Part shown: piece by piece, positions 7,456-15,773 of the stretch
Position numbering within the stretch: position 1 is the stretch's first letter
Layout: each line of letters opens with the position of its first letter
Assembly: GCF_001676055.1 (NCBI RefSeq)
Contig: NZ_LZEX01000015.1
Coordinates: 1 to 36,933 of the forward strand
Direction of reading: 5' to 3'
DNA from: Morganella psychrotolerans
GTDB taxonomy: Bacteria; Pseudomonadota; Gammaproteobacteria; Enterobacterales; Enterobacteriaceae
Length of the DNA: 36,933 nucleotides
The notes under the pieces: generated by a model
Database searches by the model: none
What the model was told of the DNA's origin: nothing
Seen by the model: the letters and a program-made list of their open reading frames with translations, nothing else
Made by a program: the position numbers and the translations under genes

Positions 7456-7473
7456 GCTCGTGTTACCACTTTT
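7446..7473. promoter_or_regulatory. 9-bp perfect inverted repeat, operator or terminator
   Basis: GTGGTAACA (7446-7454) and TGTTACCAC (7461-7469) are exact inverted copies with a 6-nt loop, followed by only four T. It could terminate the 7071 gene, or act as an operator over the -10 of the promoter at 7427-7455. The weak T-run and exact overlap with the -10 make the operator reading reasonable. Confidence 0.55.
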
Positions 7474-7531
7474 AACTCGCAGATATCACTGATTAAGAAC
7501 AAAATTCTGCTGTAAATAGGAGAGGCCAAAA

Positions 7532-7684
7532 TTGAACGCGTTCTTCAAAAAATTACTTTCTCAGTTATCCTGGGGAAACAAAAACAATAACACAATGGAT
7601 GCTAAGCATCACCGCGATACCCTGTACACCATGCGTCATGGTCGCGCGCCAGTGCATACGCATCCCGCAGACTTAGAGAAGTAG
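7532..7684 (+). CDS. Small hypothetical protein, 50 aa, TTG start
   Basis: TTG at 7532 follows a strong AGGAGAGG site, and the frame runs to a TAG two bases before the ATG of the next gene. The N-terminus is amphipathic (NAFFKKLLSQLSWG) and the rest is polar and His-rich. No known family. The ribosome binding site and tight spacing to the 7686 gene support a real coupled gene. Confidence 0.5.
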   Translation: MNAFFKKLLSQLSWGNKNNNTMDAKHHRDTLYTMRHGRAPVHTHPADLEK

Positions 7685-7685
7685 T

Positions 7686-8375
7686 ATGATAGATCCAAAA
7701 ACCACCAAAGCCCTGAACGACCTCGCGATGGGTGCTATTCACCATGAGCATACCCTCCTGTCTGAAAACCATCACTTGATGGAAATATTTACCCACCTGA
7801 CCTACCTGAAATCGACCTCAGAAGGTATTTACCTCGGTGAGCAGCGGATCCCTTGGCGTGATGCGCTACCGAACTCCTTTGGCGTGCCAAGCATTGAGGC
7901 TACCCAAAAGGAAGGTGAGCGCTATTTGACTTGTGTAAGTGAGTCCTGGGCAGCAAGGTACAACGCCAAAGCCCAAGAAACGTTGGCAAAAAAAATCGCC
8001 GATAACAGTACGACTGAAAATGACAACCTGTATCTGCTGACGATGTTCTATGCGCTGAGCGGCCTGCTGGATAAGCTATTGCCGTTTATTGACCTGCATA
8101 ACTACCAACAATTTGAGCCGGAAGGTGCGTTGGCACTGAATGAAGTCGTTAACGGATTTGCAGCCGTTACCAATGGCGTTATCACCACGGAAAAGGTGAA
8201 AGAAGACGTATTCAGTGCGGGTATAGAAAATGCCATCATGGCGTTGAATGAGCAAAAACATATCCTTGCCAGTAAGGGACAAGATGTCAGTGGTATTGAG
8301 CAATCCATTGAGATTATCAAAGCCTCTCAGCATGCGGACAGCCCGAACCCAACTCCCGGCCAACGCATCAACTAG
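7686..8375 (+). CDS. Hypothetical soluble protein, 229 aa
   Basis: A mostly helical soluble protein without signal peptide or clear motif. A polar Pro/Asn-rich tail ends it. I see no recognisable domain; an alpha-helical nucleotide-hydrolase-like fold is possible but unsupported by motif. It begins one base after the preceding stop and is followed 30 bp later by the 8405 gene, so the three form an operon. Confidence 0.75.
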   Translation: MIDPKTTKALNDLAMGAIHHEHTLLSENHHLMEIFTHLTYLKSTSEGIYLGEQRIPWRDALPNSFGVPSIEATQKEGERYLTCVSESWAARYNAKAQETLAKKIADNSTTENDNLYLLTMFYALSGLLDKLLPFIDLHNYQQFEPEGALALNEVVNGFAAVTNGVITTEKVKEDVFSAGIENAIMALNEQKHILASKGQDVSGIEQSIEIIKASQHADSPNPTPGQRIN

Positions 8376-8404
8376 CCCCTGGGCTCAATAGGTGGAGAAT
8401 TAAC

Positions 8405-8737
8405 GTGAAAAACGGACAGTCTACGCACTCAATGACGACTAAAAAGCTACGCCGGAAGCTGTCCGGATATGGCCTTCGCGGTCAGTCACTGACACAAAAA
8501 ATACGGGACATCATCGCCGGACCTCTGATGGATGCCAGTCAATGTGGGAAGCCAGCATATGCGTTCGGGTGGACGCGTGACCTGATGGACAGGCACATGC
8601 GGCGAGCTCTGATTGGAAAGGGGGGTGATGTAAAGCCTCAGGGCGATACCGCCGACCATGTTATGGAGCCGCAAACCGTAACCTCCCCTGTTCGCCGTCG
8701 CAGTGTTATTTCAATTAACCGTCGCTACTTAGGGTGA
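8405..8737 (+). CDS. Hypothetical basic protein, 110 aa, GTG start
   Basis: GGTGGAG precedes a GTG at 8405. The product is strongly basic (KKLRRKLSGYGLRGQ, and Arg clusters near the C-terminus ending SVISINRRYLG), which would suit nucleic-acid binding. No family recognised. It is the last gene before an AT-rich stretch that starts the TOPRIM/Mrr-like region. Confidence 0.6.
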   Translation: MKNGQSTHSMTTKKLRRKLSGYGLRGQSLTQKIRDIIAGPLMDASQCGKPAYAFGWTRDLMDRHMRRALIGKGGDVKPQGDTADHVMEPQTVTSPVRRRSVISINRRYLG

Positions 8738-8979
8738 CTTATTTAAGAAACATTTCTATGAACACGGATGTTCCCCTGTGCCACATGAAATCTAATTTAG
8801 CATGCTCTGACAGGCTGTTCTGTGCCAGAAGCAGACGTTGTGAACACATTGAACTGTCGGTCAATTCAGATATTAATTGATTTAGGGCATGGCAATGTTT
8901 AGGTTCTGTAGGATAATTTTTCCGTAGTATTTTGGGTTTTCAATAGCGAGTAAAGTTAACTCTCAGGAGGAATCTATTA

Positions 8980-9690
8980 GTGGGAACAACAATTGAGGAC
9001 ATCCTATACGAAGAAATGTTACATAAGCATATCTACGAAAAAGTAATGAAGAATGAAGCAAAAAAACAGTGTATTTATCTTTTTGTCGAAGGTGAGTCTG
9101 AAGAACTTGCTTTTCAACCCTTACTTGAAGAATGTGGCATAGATTTTGATAAATTTGGCATTGTAATTGCGAATTACAATGGGATTGATAATTTAAAAAA
9201 CGCCATAAGACTTCTACATAAAACATTGAGCCATGATCGACCAATAATAGTAACGTATGATGATGATCATGCTGGCAAAAAAATAAATAAAATTAATAGT
9301 CCATTGATAGAATATTTTAAAATACCATTTAACCCTGTAGTTTCTTATAGTGATGGCTCCTTAGGCGGATCATTTGAAGAAAGTTTTCCTAAAGATTGTT
9401 TTATAACAGCTTGTTTTCAGCAAAATGTCATGGCTAGTTCTTTTTTATCAAGACGTAATGACTTTGAAAAAATATTTAATCCAACTAAGCCGTGGCTATC
9501 TCAATTAAAACAATTCATTTTCTCCAATGGTGGGACGCCCAATTCTATAAATAAAATAAATTTGGCTGATAACATGATGACTTCAGTATCTCAGATACCT
9601 GAGACCTATAAAGAATTAGCCGATGTAATTATTGACATTAGAAACAAAAATCCAATAAAGCATCCTGATGATGTAGATTTGAATTTATAA
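8980..9690 (+). CDS. Orphan TOPRIM-domain protein, 236 aa
   Basis: The TOPRIM signature is visible: a strand ending in FVEGESEE (catalytic-type Glu37), a second strand plus helix (IVIANYNGIDNLKNAI), then IVTYDDDHAGKK (Asp94-96). TOPRIM domains bind metal ions and occur in primases, topoisomerases and OLD-like defence nucleases. There is no ATPase partner next to it. The GTG is chosen because AGGAGG lies 9 bp upstream. The gene is clearly more AT-rich than its neighbours and uses A/T-ending codons, suggesting recent acquisition. A phage-defence role is inference. Confidence 0.65.
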   Translation: MGTTIEDILYEEMLHKHIYEKVMKNEAKKQCIYLFVEGESEELAFQPLLEECGIDFDKFGIVIANYNGIDNLKNAIRLLHKTLSHDRPIIVTYDDDHAGKKINKINSPLIEYFKIPFNPVVSYSDGSLGGSFEESFPKDCFITACFQQNVMASSFLSRRNDFEKIFNPTKPWLSQLKQFIFSNGGTPNSINKINLADNMMTSVSQIPETYKELADVIIDIRNKNPIKHPDDVDLNL

Positions 9691-9834
9691 AAAATACCAT
9701 TTATTTTCACGAGTTGAGTTATCCACATTTGTAGATATTATCGCAAAGTCCTATTTTTGCTCAAACCAGCCTCTTGAACCATCTTTGAGGGCAGATTAGT
9801 GCTCTTTTGTTCTCATATTTGAACCTTTTAGTGG

Positions 9835-10734
9835 ATGACGACGTTTGTGTATTCCTGTAGTCTTAACTGCATGCGTATAGGCATAGGAAAAGCAGAAGTG
9901 ATTGATGATCCGTTACCAGAGAACTGGCAAGACCTCCAGACAGGTGTTCAACGTATATTCCGTAATGTTGGCTTGCTTGCAGAAGTTGAGGTCGATTTAG
10001 AAACCCCGCGAGGTTCGGTGAATGTGGATGTTCTCGCGACAGATGTTAGGAGCGTGGACAAAATCAGATACATCGTGGAATGCAAAAACTGGGGTACTCC
10101 TATACCGCAGACTGTGGTCCATTCGTTCACCACGGTAATGCATGAAACCGGAGCTAACATTGGATTTATTATTTCAAAGCATGGGCTTCAGCAAGGTGCT
10201 AAACAGTACACTCAAAACACCAATATTATTGGGATGACATACCTAGAGTTCCAACAAAGGTACTTTGAGGCTTGGTGGAATAGGTACTTTTGTCCACGTA
10301 TCGGTGATGCCGCAGACGAGCCGCTTCAGTACGTCGAACCAATCAACTCTGAGCGAGATCGCGAATACGCCAAGCTTAGCCTTCAATCACAGAAGAAGTT
10401 TGATCAGTTAAGGCAAGAAAAAAGTGTATCAGTAACGGTTCTCTCTATGTTTAATTACAAGTTTATGTCGAAAGCATTAAACTCTGGCAACTTGCTGGAA
10501 GTCCCAAAGAGTCTGGATGATTTTAAGACCAGGGTTCTAGCTCTAATTTGTCCTCATATTGAACGGCATTGCGATACGTATAGAGAGCTGCTAGAGATCA
10601 TACTGGAATACTTATCAGACACCAAAGCAGAGTTTGATGCGATATTTGGTGAAGCCATCTTTGGTCCGCCAAGTAATATCACGGGGGTTACTGCCGCAGG
10701 CCCCCCTTTGGAAGAAGGTATTTATCATCATTAG
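9835..10734 (+). CDS. Mrr-like restriction endonuclease-family protein, 299 aa
   Basis: The first 150 residues show an Mrr_cat-like PD-(D/E)XK fold: VNVDVLATD (Asp about 65), then YIVECKNW (Glu82, Lys84), then a helix and GFIISKHGLQQGAKQY, as in Mrr-type enzymes. Mrr relatives cut modified DNA or act as defence nucleases. The C-terminal half is helical and unrecognised. No good ribosome site is seen before the ATG at 9835; an ATG at 9871 is an alternative. It follows the TOPRIM gene, making a likely two-gene defence patch, but a 144-bp gap separates them. Confidence 0.7.
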   Translation: MTTFVYSCSLNCMRIGIGKAEVIDDPLPENWQDLQTGVQRIFRNVGLLAEVEVDLETPRGSVNVDVLATDVRSVDKIRYIVECKNWGTPIPQTVVHSFTTVMHETGANIGFIISKHGLQQGAKQYTQNTNIIGMTYLEFQQRYFEAWWNRYFCPRIGDAADEPLQYVEPINSERDREYAKLSLQSQKKFDQLRQEKSVSVTVLSMFNYKFMSKALNSGNLLEVPKSLDDFKTRVLALICPHIERHCDTYRELLEIILEYLSDTKAEFDAIFGEAIFGPPSNITGVTAAGPPLEEGIYHH

Positions 10735-10762
10735 ATTTCATACATAGCCGATGCTCCCGCAT

Positions 10763-10790
10763 GTCCGCTTTTCGCTCTCAGCGGACTTTC
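10763..10790 (+). terminator. Terminator after the Mrr-like gene
   Basis: GTCCGCT (10763-10769) pairs with AGCGGAC (10780-10786) over a 10-nt loop, followed by TTTC. Moderate strength. Confidence 0.55.
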
Positions 10791-10883
10791 AGAGTTAATT
10801 TGCACTATCTACAAAATCTGTCAGCTTAAGCCTGAGCAGATTCAATTAACATAACTATCTGGCACGCATTGTGCCGATTATCT

Positions 10884-11183
10884 TTACTCTTCTTCTCGCC
10901 CTTTGCGGATAGTCTCTGCCAATTCCTTTCCGGTATCACTTAACGTATACGCCACCGTCAGAGTGCGTTGGTCACGGTATTTAAGTAAAAGCCTGCGCTC
11001 CACCAGCGTGCGACACGAGATTCGCAAATTAGGCCGTTCAATCTCACGCGAACGACCTTTGTTGAGGATCGTGAAAATTGCCGTAAACGGAATTGGGTTT
11101 CTGTTGCGTGCCCTTATTTTTAGCAACACGTACAGTACATCCTGTTGTAGCGATGAGTTCCGGTGTTGAGTGGTGTTTTCCAT
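10884..11183 (-). CDS. Winged-helix transcriptional regulator, 99 aa
   Basis: A small basic protein with a winged-helix layout: helix (QDVLYVLLKIRARN), second helix (FTAIFTILNKG), recognition helix region (PNLRISCRTLVERRLL) and a beta wing (KYRDQRTLTVAYTLSDTGKELA), like PadR/MarR-type domains. It is one of the few minus-strand genes of the backbone. It is divergent from the secreted-protein gene at 11344, and a palindrome (11196-11210) lies just upstream of its start, suggesting autoregulation. Regulated targets are unknown. Confidence 0.7.
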   Translation of the reverse strand: MENTTQHRNSSLQQDVLYVLLKIRARNRNPIPFTAIFTILNKGRSREIERPNLRISCRTLVERRLLLKYRDQRTLTVAYTLSDTGKELAETIRKGREEE

Positions 11184-11195
11184 ATTAATACCTAA

Positions 11196-11210
11196 TCATA
11201 TGCGATATGA
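11196..11210. promoter_or_regulatory. Candidate operator palindrome
   Basis: TCATAT (11196-11201) and ATATGA (11205-11210) are exact inverted copies around GCG, 13 bp upstream of the ATG of the winged-helix gene (11183, minus strand) and in the divergent intergenic region. A 6-3-6 palindrome fits a dimeric small regulator. Confidence 0.45.
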
Positions 11211-11343
11211 ATAAGCTATCCTGTCCTTGGTTACACGTCATCGTTTTTTGTCCTCGTTTTGCTAGCCTTTTCGGGCGAGTGGAAATCCCGTCCGTAGTAG
11301 GATCGATCTACCCGTCGGGGTGAAAATCAACAAGGTGAAAAAC

Positions 11344-11769
11344 ATGTTTAAACGTATCCGTAACGTACCTTTACTGGCTGGAGCCATTGCCGCATTGTGC
11401 GTCTCCAGTGCCTTCGCAGAAATCCCAACGAATGCCAGTGGGCGACCCGTTGCAGGGAAATCCGTAGAAGAATTCCAGTCCTACAAAGCCAACTGCCCTG
11501 AGTGTTTGCAGGTCGCACAGGACATCATCAAGATGCGTACCCAGTATTGTCAGCAAGCCGGTGATGTGGATCAGACCATTTTACAGGACCCGATTTATCC
11601 ATACCTCAATGGTATCCGTGTCGTACTGGCTAACCGAGGTGGCTATAACAGCCCCATGTACACGTCCGCACGCCAGGTGTTCGAAGCCAACGTCAACTGT
11701 GAAAACAGCAGCGATTGGGTCGAACGAAGCCAGAAGATCATCGAAAACACCTTTACCGGGCCAAAATAA
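11344..11769 (+). CDS. Secreted (periplasmic) Cys-containing protein, 141 aa
   Basis: A clear signal peptide is seen: MFKRIRN, hydrophobic LLAGAIAALCVSS and cleavage after AFA near residue 24. The frame is open from 11320, but AAGGTG precedes the ATG at 11344. The mature protein of about 117 residues has a CPEC pair, one further Cys in YCQQ and one in NCEN, so two disulphides are possible. Family not recognised. It is followed by a strong terminator, making a single-gene unit divergent from the regulator. Confidence 0.75.
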   Translation: MFKRIRNVPLLAGAIAALCVSSAFAEIPTNASGRPVAGKSVEEFQSYKANCPECLQVAQDIIKMRTQYCQQAGDVDQTILQDPIYPYLNGIRVVLANRGGYNSPMYTSARQVFEANVNCENSSDWVERSQKIIENTFTGPK

Positions 11770-11783
11770 TTCCGATTGATACC

Positions 11784-11809
11784 AACCCGCTTAACGGCGG
11801 GTTTTCTTT
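11784..11809 (+). terminator. Terminator after the secreted-protein gene
   Basis: AACCCGC (11784-11790) pairs with GCGGGTT (11797-11803) over a 6-nt loop; TTTTCTTT follows. Confidence 0.85.
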
Positions 11810-11874
11810 GCCTAAAATTTCGTGGCCCGTATCACCCGCGTTACGCTACCTGAAATTATCTACAAGGATATCTC

Positions 11875-12390
11875 ATGAAAGACCCATGCTTGTTAAACCT
11901 GCGTCAGCTGTTCCTGGAAGATCTCCAGTCGCGCCTTGGTATCAACCACGTTGAAGCAGCAGAGCACATCGAAGCAGGCTATATCGAAGACGACGATGAG
12001 CATATCGATCTGAACGTTGAATGGAATGCCTGGGTTCGCTGCCACTATGCGCGCTTGAAACAACCAGCATCACAATTACTCACACCTGAAACGCATTCAG
12101 CTATCGCCACGATGCGCGCGCTGACTGACGAATTTCGAGAACACTTCCAAGAGCACGGCGAACATCATCATGCTGTTATTAGCCTGTATGACCGGGCTGA
12201 CAGTGAGTTTGGATACGAAAACGTCACTCACCTGATTGCGGCATTGGATCGTTTGACTGAGCACGTTAATCAGCCCGTGAATCTGTCTTCTGACATGGTC
12301 TATACCGCTCAGGTTGCGGGGGCTATTGCTGCCTATCGTCAAGCCGTTATTACCGCATTGGATGCCGTAGGGAAACCCTGGGTAGCTTAA
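11875..12390 (+). CDS. Hypothetical acidic protein, 171 aa
   Basis: AAGGA precedes the ATG. The product is soluble, acidic and largely helical, with a His-rich segment (EHGEHHHA) near the middle. No membrane segment or known motif. It opens a run of unknown small genes (11875-13470) that ends at a strong terminator. The function is not inferable. Confidence 0.75.
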   Translation: MKDPCLLNLRQLFLEDLQSRLGINHVEAAEHIEAGYIEDDDEHIDLNVEWNAWVRCHYARLKQPASQLLTPETHSAIATMRALTDEFREHFQEHGEHHHAVISLYDRADSEFGYENVTHLIAALDRLTEHVNQPVNLSSDMVYTAQVAGAIAAYRQAVITALDAVGKPWVA

Positions 12391-12445
12391 TGATCGCGTT
12401 ACTGAATGCCCTTTAATTCAACATCAGTAATAGGAGAGACCTACC

Positions 12446-12904
12446 ATGAACCTGAAGTCGATTTTGAACCAAACCCGTGAAACACTGAAAGAGAAAGGGA
12501 TTAGTGCTGATAATCTACGAAAAGTCACGGCTCCCTCTGAGCTCATTACGCAGTTGGTCTCAACGCTGGCTACTATGTCCGGGGATTATAAGGGAAGCTA
12601 TTCCCCGGCACCTGACTATCAAGGCTTGTTACGCCAGTTCAATGCCCTTCAGCAACTAAATGTCTCATTTGGTAAGCAGCTGACTTTCTACCGTGAAAAA
12701 GCAAAGCAAGAAGGTGACGGTCCGGCTGAACTTAAGCGCCTTCAAGATGAAGTTAACTCAGAGCGTGGGGCCAACGAGCAGCTGACCGTTGAGAATGACC
12801 GCCTGCGTACTGAGCGCCTTGAAGCTGATGTGGAAACAGAAAGACTCAAGGCGTTGGTGCTGAAGCTGGGGGGTAACCCGGAGTGTAACGATGATCTGGG
12901 TTAA
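12446..12904 (+). CDS. Coiled-coil protein, 152 aa
   Basis: TAGGAGAG precedes the ATG. The C-terminal third (about residues 88-140) is a strongly charged heptad-like coiled coil (ELKRLQDEVNSERG, ENDRLRTERLEADVETERLK). The N-terminal part is soluble and contains a Tyr/Ser/Pro-rich loop. No family recognised. The final 14 bases overlap the next frame at 12891. Confidence 0.75.
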   Translation: MNLKSILNQTRETLKEKGISADNLRKVTAPSELITQLVSTLATMSGDYKGSYSPAPDYQGLLRQFNALQQLNVSFGKQLTFYREKAKQEGDGPAELKRLQDEVNSERGANEQLTVENDRLRTERLEADVETERLKALVLKLGGNPECNDDLG

Positions 12905-13148
12905 TTGTCTCGGCCAGTTGCTTCAGTCGGTGTTGCTGAACATTAAAGCCAGGCGAAGAGCGCACCGTCTGGAAAATCAATACAGCGTTCGCTCGGTACT
13001 CCGCCTGCGCAAGGAGATGCATCGGGTCAACCATTCAACGGTAAGCCTCAGTGCAGATGACCAAAATACCGCACGGGCAACCAGTCAGCGGCTGGTGGAT
13101 GGCGTATTTGACAACCTGCATGAGAAAGGAGAGCGTCATGACAATTAA
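12891..13148 (+). CDS. Small basic protein, 85 aa, overlapping both neighbours
   Basis: The ATG at 12891 lies inside the end of the coiled-coil gene, and its stop lies 11 bp into the next gene. The product begins with a short hydrophobic helix (CLGQLLQSVLLNI) followed by a very Arg-rich segment, then a polar tail. A ribosome site is not obvious, so expression would rely on coupling. It fills an otherwise empty 230-bp gap, which supports it. Confidence 0.5.
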   Translation: MIWVNCLGQLLQSVLLNIKARRRAHRLENQYSVRSVLRLRKEMHRVNHSTVSLSADDQNTARATSQRLVDGVFDNLHEKGERHDN

Positions 13149-13470
13149 GGCTGTGGCCGGATTGGCAAGCTCGCTGGGGGTAAGTGAAGCTGAAGCCACT
13201 GAGTTTGCGGTCACCACTTGCAACTTGATGTTGCAACACCCTGAACTATTGGCCGGGGACATCCTGCATTTCGCACAGCACAGAACCTGGCTGGAAAACA
13301 CCGATAAGCCGCTGGTCAAGGGAGAACCTGAGACGGAGAGCGTGTTAATGGGAATGCGCGTCCTGATCTACAAATTGGGTAAGCACGAAGGGCCTGACGG
13401 TAAAGCCCGCCAGATGTACGACATGATGCGGCGGCTCGGTTATTTTAGCGTGGCGGATTGTTTGCGCTAA
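13138..13470 (+). CDS. Hypothetical protein, 110 aa
   Basis: AAAGGAGAG sits just upstream of the ATG at 13138; the longer open frame from 13051 lacks such a site. The product is soluble and helical with two Cys and a hydrophobic core. No known family. It is the last gene of the 11875-13470 group and is followed by a perfect terminator. Confidence 0.7.
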   Translation: MTIKAVAGLASSLGVSEAEATEFAVTTCNLMLQHPELLAGDILHFAQHRTWLENTDKPLVKGEPETESVLMGMRVLIYKLGKHEGPDGKARQMYDMMRRLGYFSVADCLR

Positions 13471-13479
13471 CAGCGAGTG

Positions 13480-13508
13480 ATGGGGTCAAGTGACCCCATT
13501 CGTTTTAC
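13480..13508 (+). terminator. Terminator before the sliding-clamp gene
   Basis: ATGGGGTCA (13480-13488) and TGACCCCAT (13491-13499) form a nearly uninterrupted stem, followed by TTCGTTTT. Confidence 0.8.
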
Positions 13509-13555
13509 TGACTTCTGTAATCTTTCCTTATCCTAAATATTTCGTGGTTTTGCTA

Positions 13556-13584
13556 TTCGTCAGCGGTTTGGGTCAAGTTAGTCT
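13556..13584 (+). promoter_or_regulatory. Promoter of the sliding-clamp gene
   Basis: TTCGTC (13556-13561) continuing AGCGG is 17 bp before TAGTCT (13579-13584), 36 bp upstream of the ATG. It has the exact TTCGTCAGCGG core found before other units. The -10 is weak, which would suit an activated promoter. Confidence 0.55.
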
Positions 13585-13619
13585 AATTACGACTACTTAC
13601 TCAACTTTAGGGACACGTC

Positions 13620-14888
13620 ATGACCACTACTCTGAATCAGCAAGCGGCACCTAAGAAGCGTACCTTTAAAGATCTGCCTGGCTTCGATATCTCTGCAAAT
13701 GACATGCTGAGCATCATTGATGCCCCTTGCATGATCATCAAGCGTGGTAACGTACAGTTCAAAGTATTGGAAATGTTGACCCTGACGCTGGTGGGAGACA
13801 ACCTGAGCGCGCTCGGCGTTGACTACAATACTGGGCAGGTGATCTCCCGAGGTGTAGTCCATAAAGCCAACGGTGACATGGTAGCCTCTGTGCCAGCAAC
13901 CCACATCAGCACCTTATTCCGTAATATGAAAGGTGAAGAAACCGTTAATGTGCGATGCGACCAAGAGCGCAATCGTCTCATCATTCGAACCGGCAAGAAC
14001 GCCTACAATATCCCGCTGTGCATGGACGCCATCCCGGTTGTGGTCGAGTCCGACCTGACAGCCAAATACAGCATTACTTTCCCGGCGAACATGCTGCATC
14101 GTACCTTGCAACGTGTCATGCATTCCGCTGGCAAGAACGACGTGCGGCATTACATGAACGGTGTCTTCCTGAGCCTGGACAAGAATGTCTTCAACGCTGT
14201 TGCTACCGATGGGCACCGTATGTCGGTGATGACCGAAGATGTCCTGTTTACCGATGAGCCACAGGAAGATATCACCTCACCAGTTGCACCAGTTTCACTT
14301 TCCGGTACTTCGTCCGGCGTAATTTTGCCAATCGAAGTGTGTCCTATCCTGATGAAACTGCTAGCCGCGAACAAAGGCAGCTTCCGTATGGACTACAGCG
14401 AAAGCTACCTGACCTTTAATCTGGGTGACGTGACAGTGGTGTCCAACTTGATCAATGGCCGCTATCCCGACTGGCGTCGTGTAGCAGGTGTCGTTAAGCA
14501 TAACACTGAGAAGTTCAGCGTGAATGCTCTGGTCCTGCGTGAAGCATTGAGTCGTGCTCTTCCGCTCATCAACGCAGGAGCGGTCAATAAGAATTCGAAC
14601 AGCACTGGCGTATTCGTATTCAAAAGCAATGCCCTGATGATCAAGTCGCCAAGCCAAAACCTGATTGAGTGCAAAGAAGTCCTGGACATTGAGAAAGTGG
14701 CCGGGGAGCAAGAAGACAAAATTGAAATCGGTATGAACTGTGAATATCTGCTGCGCTCGCTGAATAGCTTAGTCTCCCATTCAGGTGAAGAAGCCGACAT
14801 CACCTTTGCGCTGAAAGATACGCTAACAGGGATGGAAATCGGGTTCGGTGATGACTGCTGTGACATCATCATGCCGGTTCGCTTCTAA
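13620..14888 (+). CDS. DNA polymerase III beta-clamp homologue, 422 aa
   Basis: The middle and C-terminal parts align by eye with DnaN: TLQRVMHSAGKNDVRHYMNG, FNAVATDGHRMSV, LINGRYPDWRRV, and an ending IIMPVRF that matches the MPMRL end of E. coli DnaN. It is about 55 residues longer than E. coli DnaN (366), with an N-terminal extension and an inserted loop near residue 215. It would form a ring that tethers polymerases to DNA. A clamp coded by a mobile element is uncommon; it may favour element replication or recruit other clamp-binding enzymes. It has its own promoter. Confidence 0.85.
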   Translation: MTTTLNQQAAPKKRTFKDLPGFDISANDMLSIIDAPCMIIKRGNVQFKVLEMLTLTLVGDNLSALGVDYNTGQVISRGVVHKANGDMVASVPATHISTLFRNMKGEETVNVRCDQERNRLIIRTGKNAYNIPLCMDAIPVVVESDLTAKYSITFPANMLHRTLQRVMHSAGKNDVRHYMNGVFLSLDKNVFNAVATDGHRMSVMTEDVLFTDEPQEDITSPVAPVSLSGTSSGVILPIEVCPILMKLLAANKGSFRMDYSESYLTFNLGDVTVVSNLINGRYPDWRRVAGVVKHNTEKFSVNALVLREALSRALPLINAGAVNKNSNSTGVFVFKSNALMIKSPSQNLIECKEVLDIEKVAGEQEDKIEIGMNCEYLLRSLNSLVSHSGEEADITFALKDTLTGMEIGFGDDCCDIIMPVRF

Positions 14889-15116
14889 GTCTTTACTGTA
14901 ACCGTTTGTTTTGTTGACCAAAAGCAATGGCGTGTCGAGCGCACGCCTACGATGACATTTCCCACTGAAAAACAACGACAAATTGACCTCCTTTTTGAAG
15001 GGAATGCAACACATCAACGGTTATTATGGGCTCACTTTACCCCTGCATAGGTCATGTTTGGTTTTGACCAAAATGCCCCTTTGCACCACCAGCAACAACG
15101 AACATGAGGATTTAAC

Positions 15117-15758
15117 GTGGAACTGAAGCAATATCATGAAGAAGCCCTGCGCACCGAATCGGTGCTCCCGCAAATTAGCGGCGTGAGTGCGCCTCACCTG
15201 TATCTGTTGCTGTCTGCCGCTCATTCGCTGGGTGAAATGCTGGACCAGTTTAAAAAAGGTATTTTTTACCGCAAACCTATCGACATCAATCGCTTTAAAA
15301 AAGGTCTGACCGACCTGCAAGACCTGATTGGCACGCTTTCGCCTGAATCCATCACCGCAGAAGAGTTGCACGATGATACCAAAATCCTGCTGATGAACGG
15401 CTTTGACGGTAAAACTCACAATATCGGCCTGGGGTCGTTGGCTGCAATCGACACGCGTATTTTACACGCCTCTCTGGGGGTGTTCACTGAGTCTGCCGAA
15501 ATCTGTAAGGCGTTGGTGAACACCATTGAAGGTCAATCGCTCGATCTGGTGAACCTATCCGAAGATTTCGGTGACCTGAACTGGTACGCTCTGGGCGTTT
15601 TCCCGTCTGCTTCAGGCATTCATTATGGCCGTATTCTGGAAACGAACATCGTCAAGCTGGCCGTTCGTTATCCAGAGAAGTTCGAAACCTTCTTGGCGCA
15701 CGATGTGAACCGCAATCTGGTGGAAGAACGTAAAGCGCTAGCGAACGGCATCAAGTAA
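15117..15758 (+). CDS. MazG-like nucleotide pyrophosphohydrolase family protein, 213 aa
   Basis: The C-terminal half has the MazG-like signature: VNLSEDFGDLNWYALGV, corresponding to the EELGDLLWY motif, and RYPEKFETF followed by NRNLVEERKAL, as in phage and plasmid MazG-like proteins. Such enzymes hydrolyse (d)NTPs to monophosphates. One acidic position of the usual motif is replaced (DF for EL), so activity is uncertain. GAGG precedes the GTG start. The 229-bp stretch upstream has only short inverted repeats and a doubtful 32-codon frame. Confidence 0.7.
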   Translation: MELKQYHEEALRTESVLPQISGVSAPHLYLLLSAAHSLGEMLDQFKKGIFYRKPIDINRFKKGLTDLQDLIGTLSPESITAEELHDDTKILLMNGFDGKTHNIGLGSLAAIDTRILHASLGVFTESAEICKALVNTIEGQSLDLVNLSEDFGDLNWYALGVFPSASGIHYGRILETNIVKLAVRYPEKFETFLAHDVNRNLVEERKALANGIK

Positions 15759-15773
15759 GCCTTATCCATACAT

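Noticed and set aside
8758..8880. 40-codon frame with four Cys between 8737 and 8980
   Set aside because: No ribosome binding site before its ATG and no neighbour coupling; it lies in an AT-rich intergenic stretch.
9719..9727. Perfect DnaA box TTATCCACA
   Set aside because: Single copy without iterons, AT-rich unwinding region or rep gene nearby, so not evidence of an origin.
14952..15050. 32-codon frame between the sliding clamp and the MazG-like gene
   Set aside because: No ribosome binding site and no recognisable product, although the composition is protein-like; left out as unproven.
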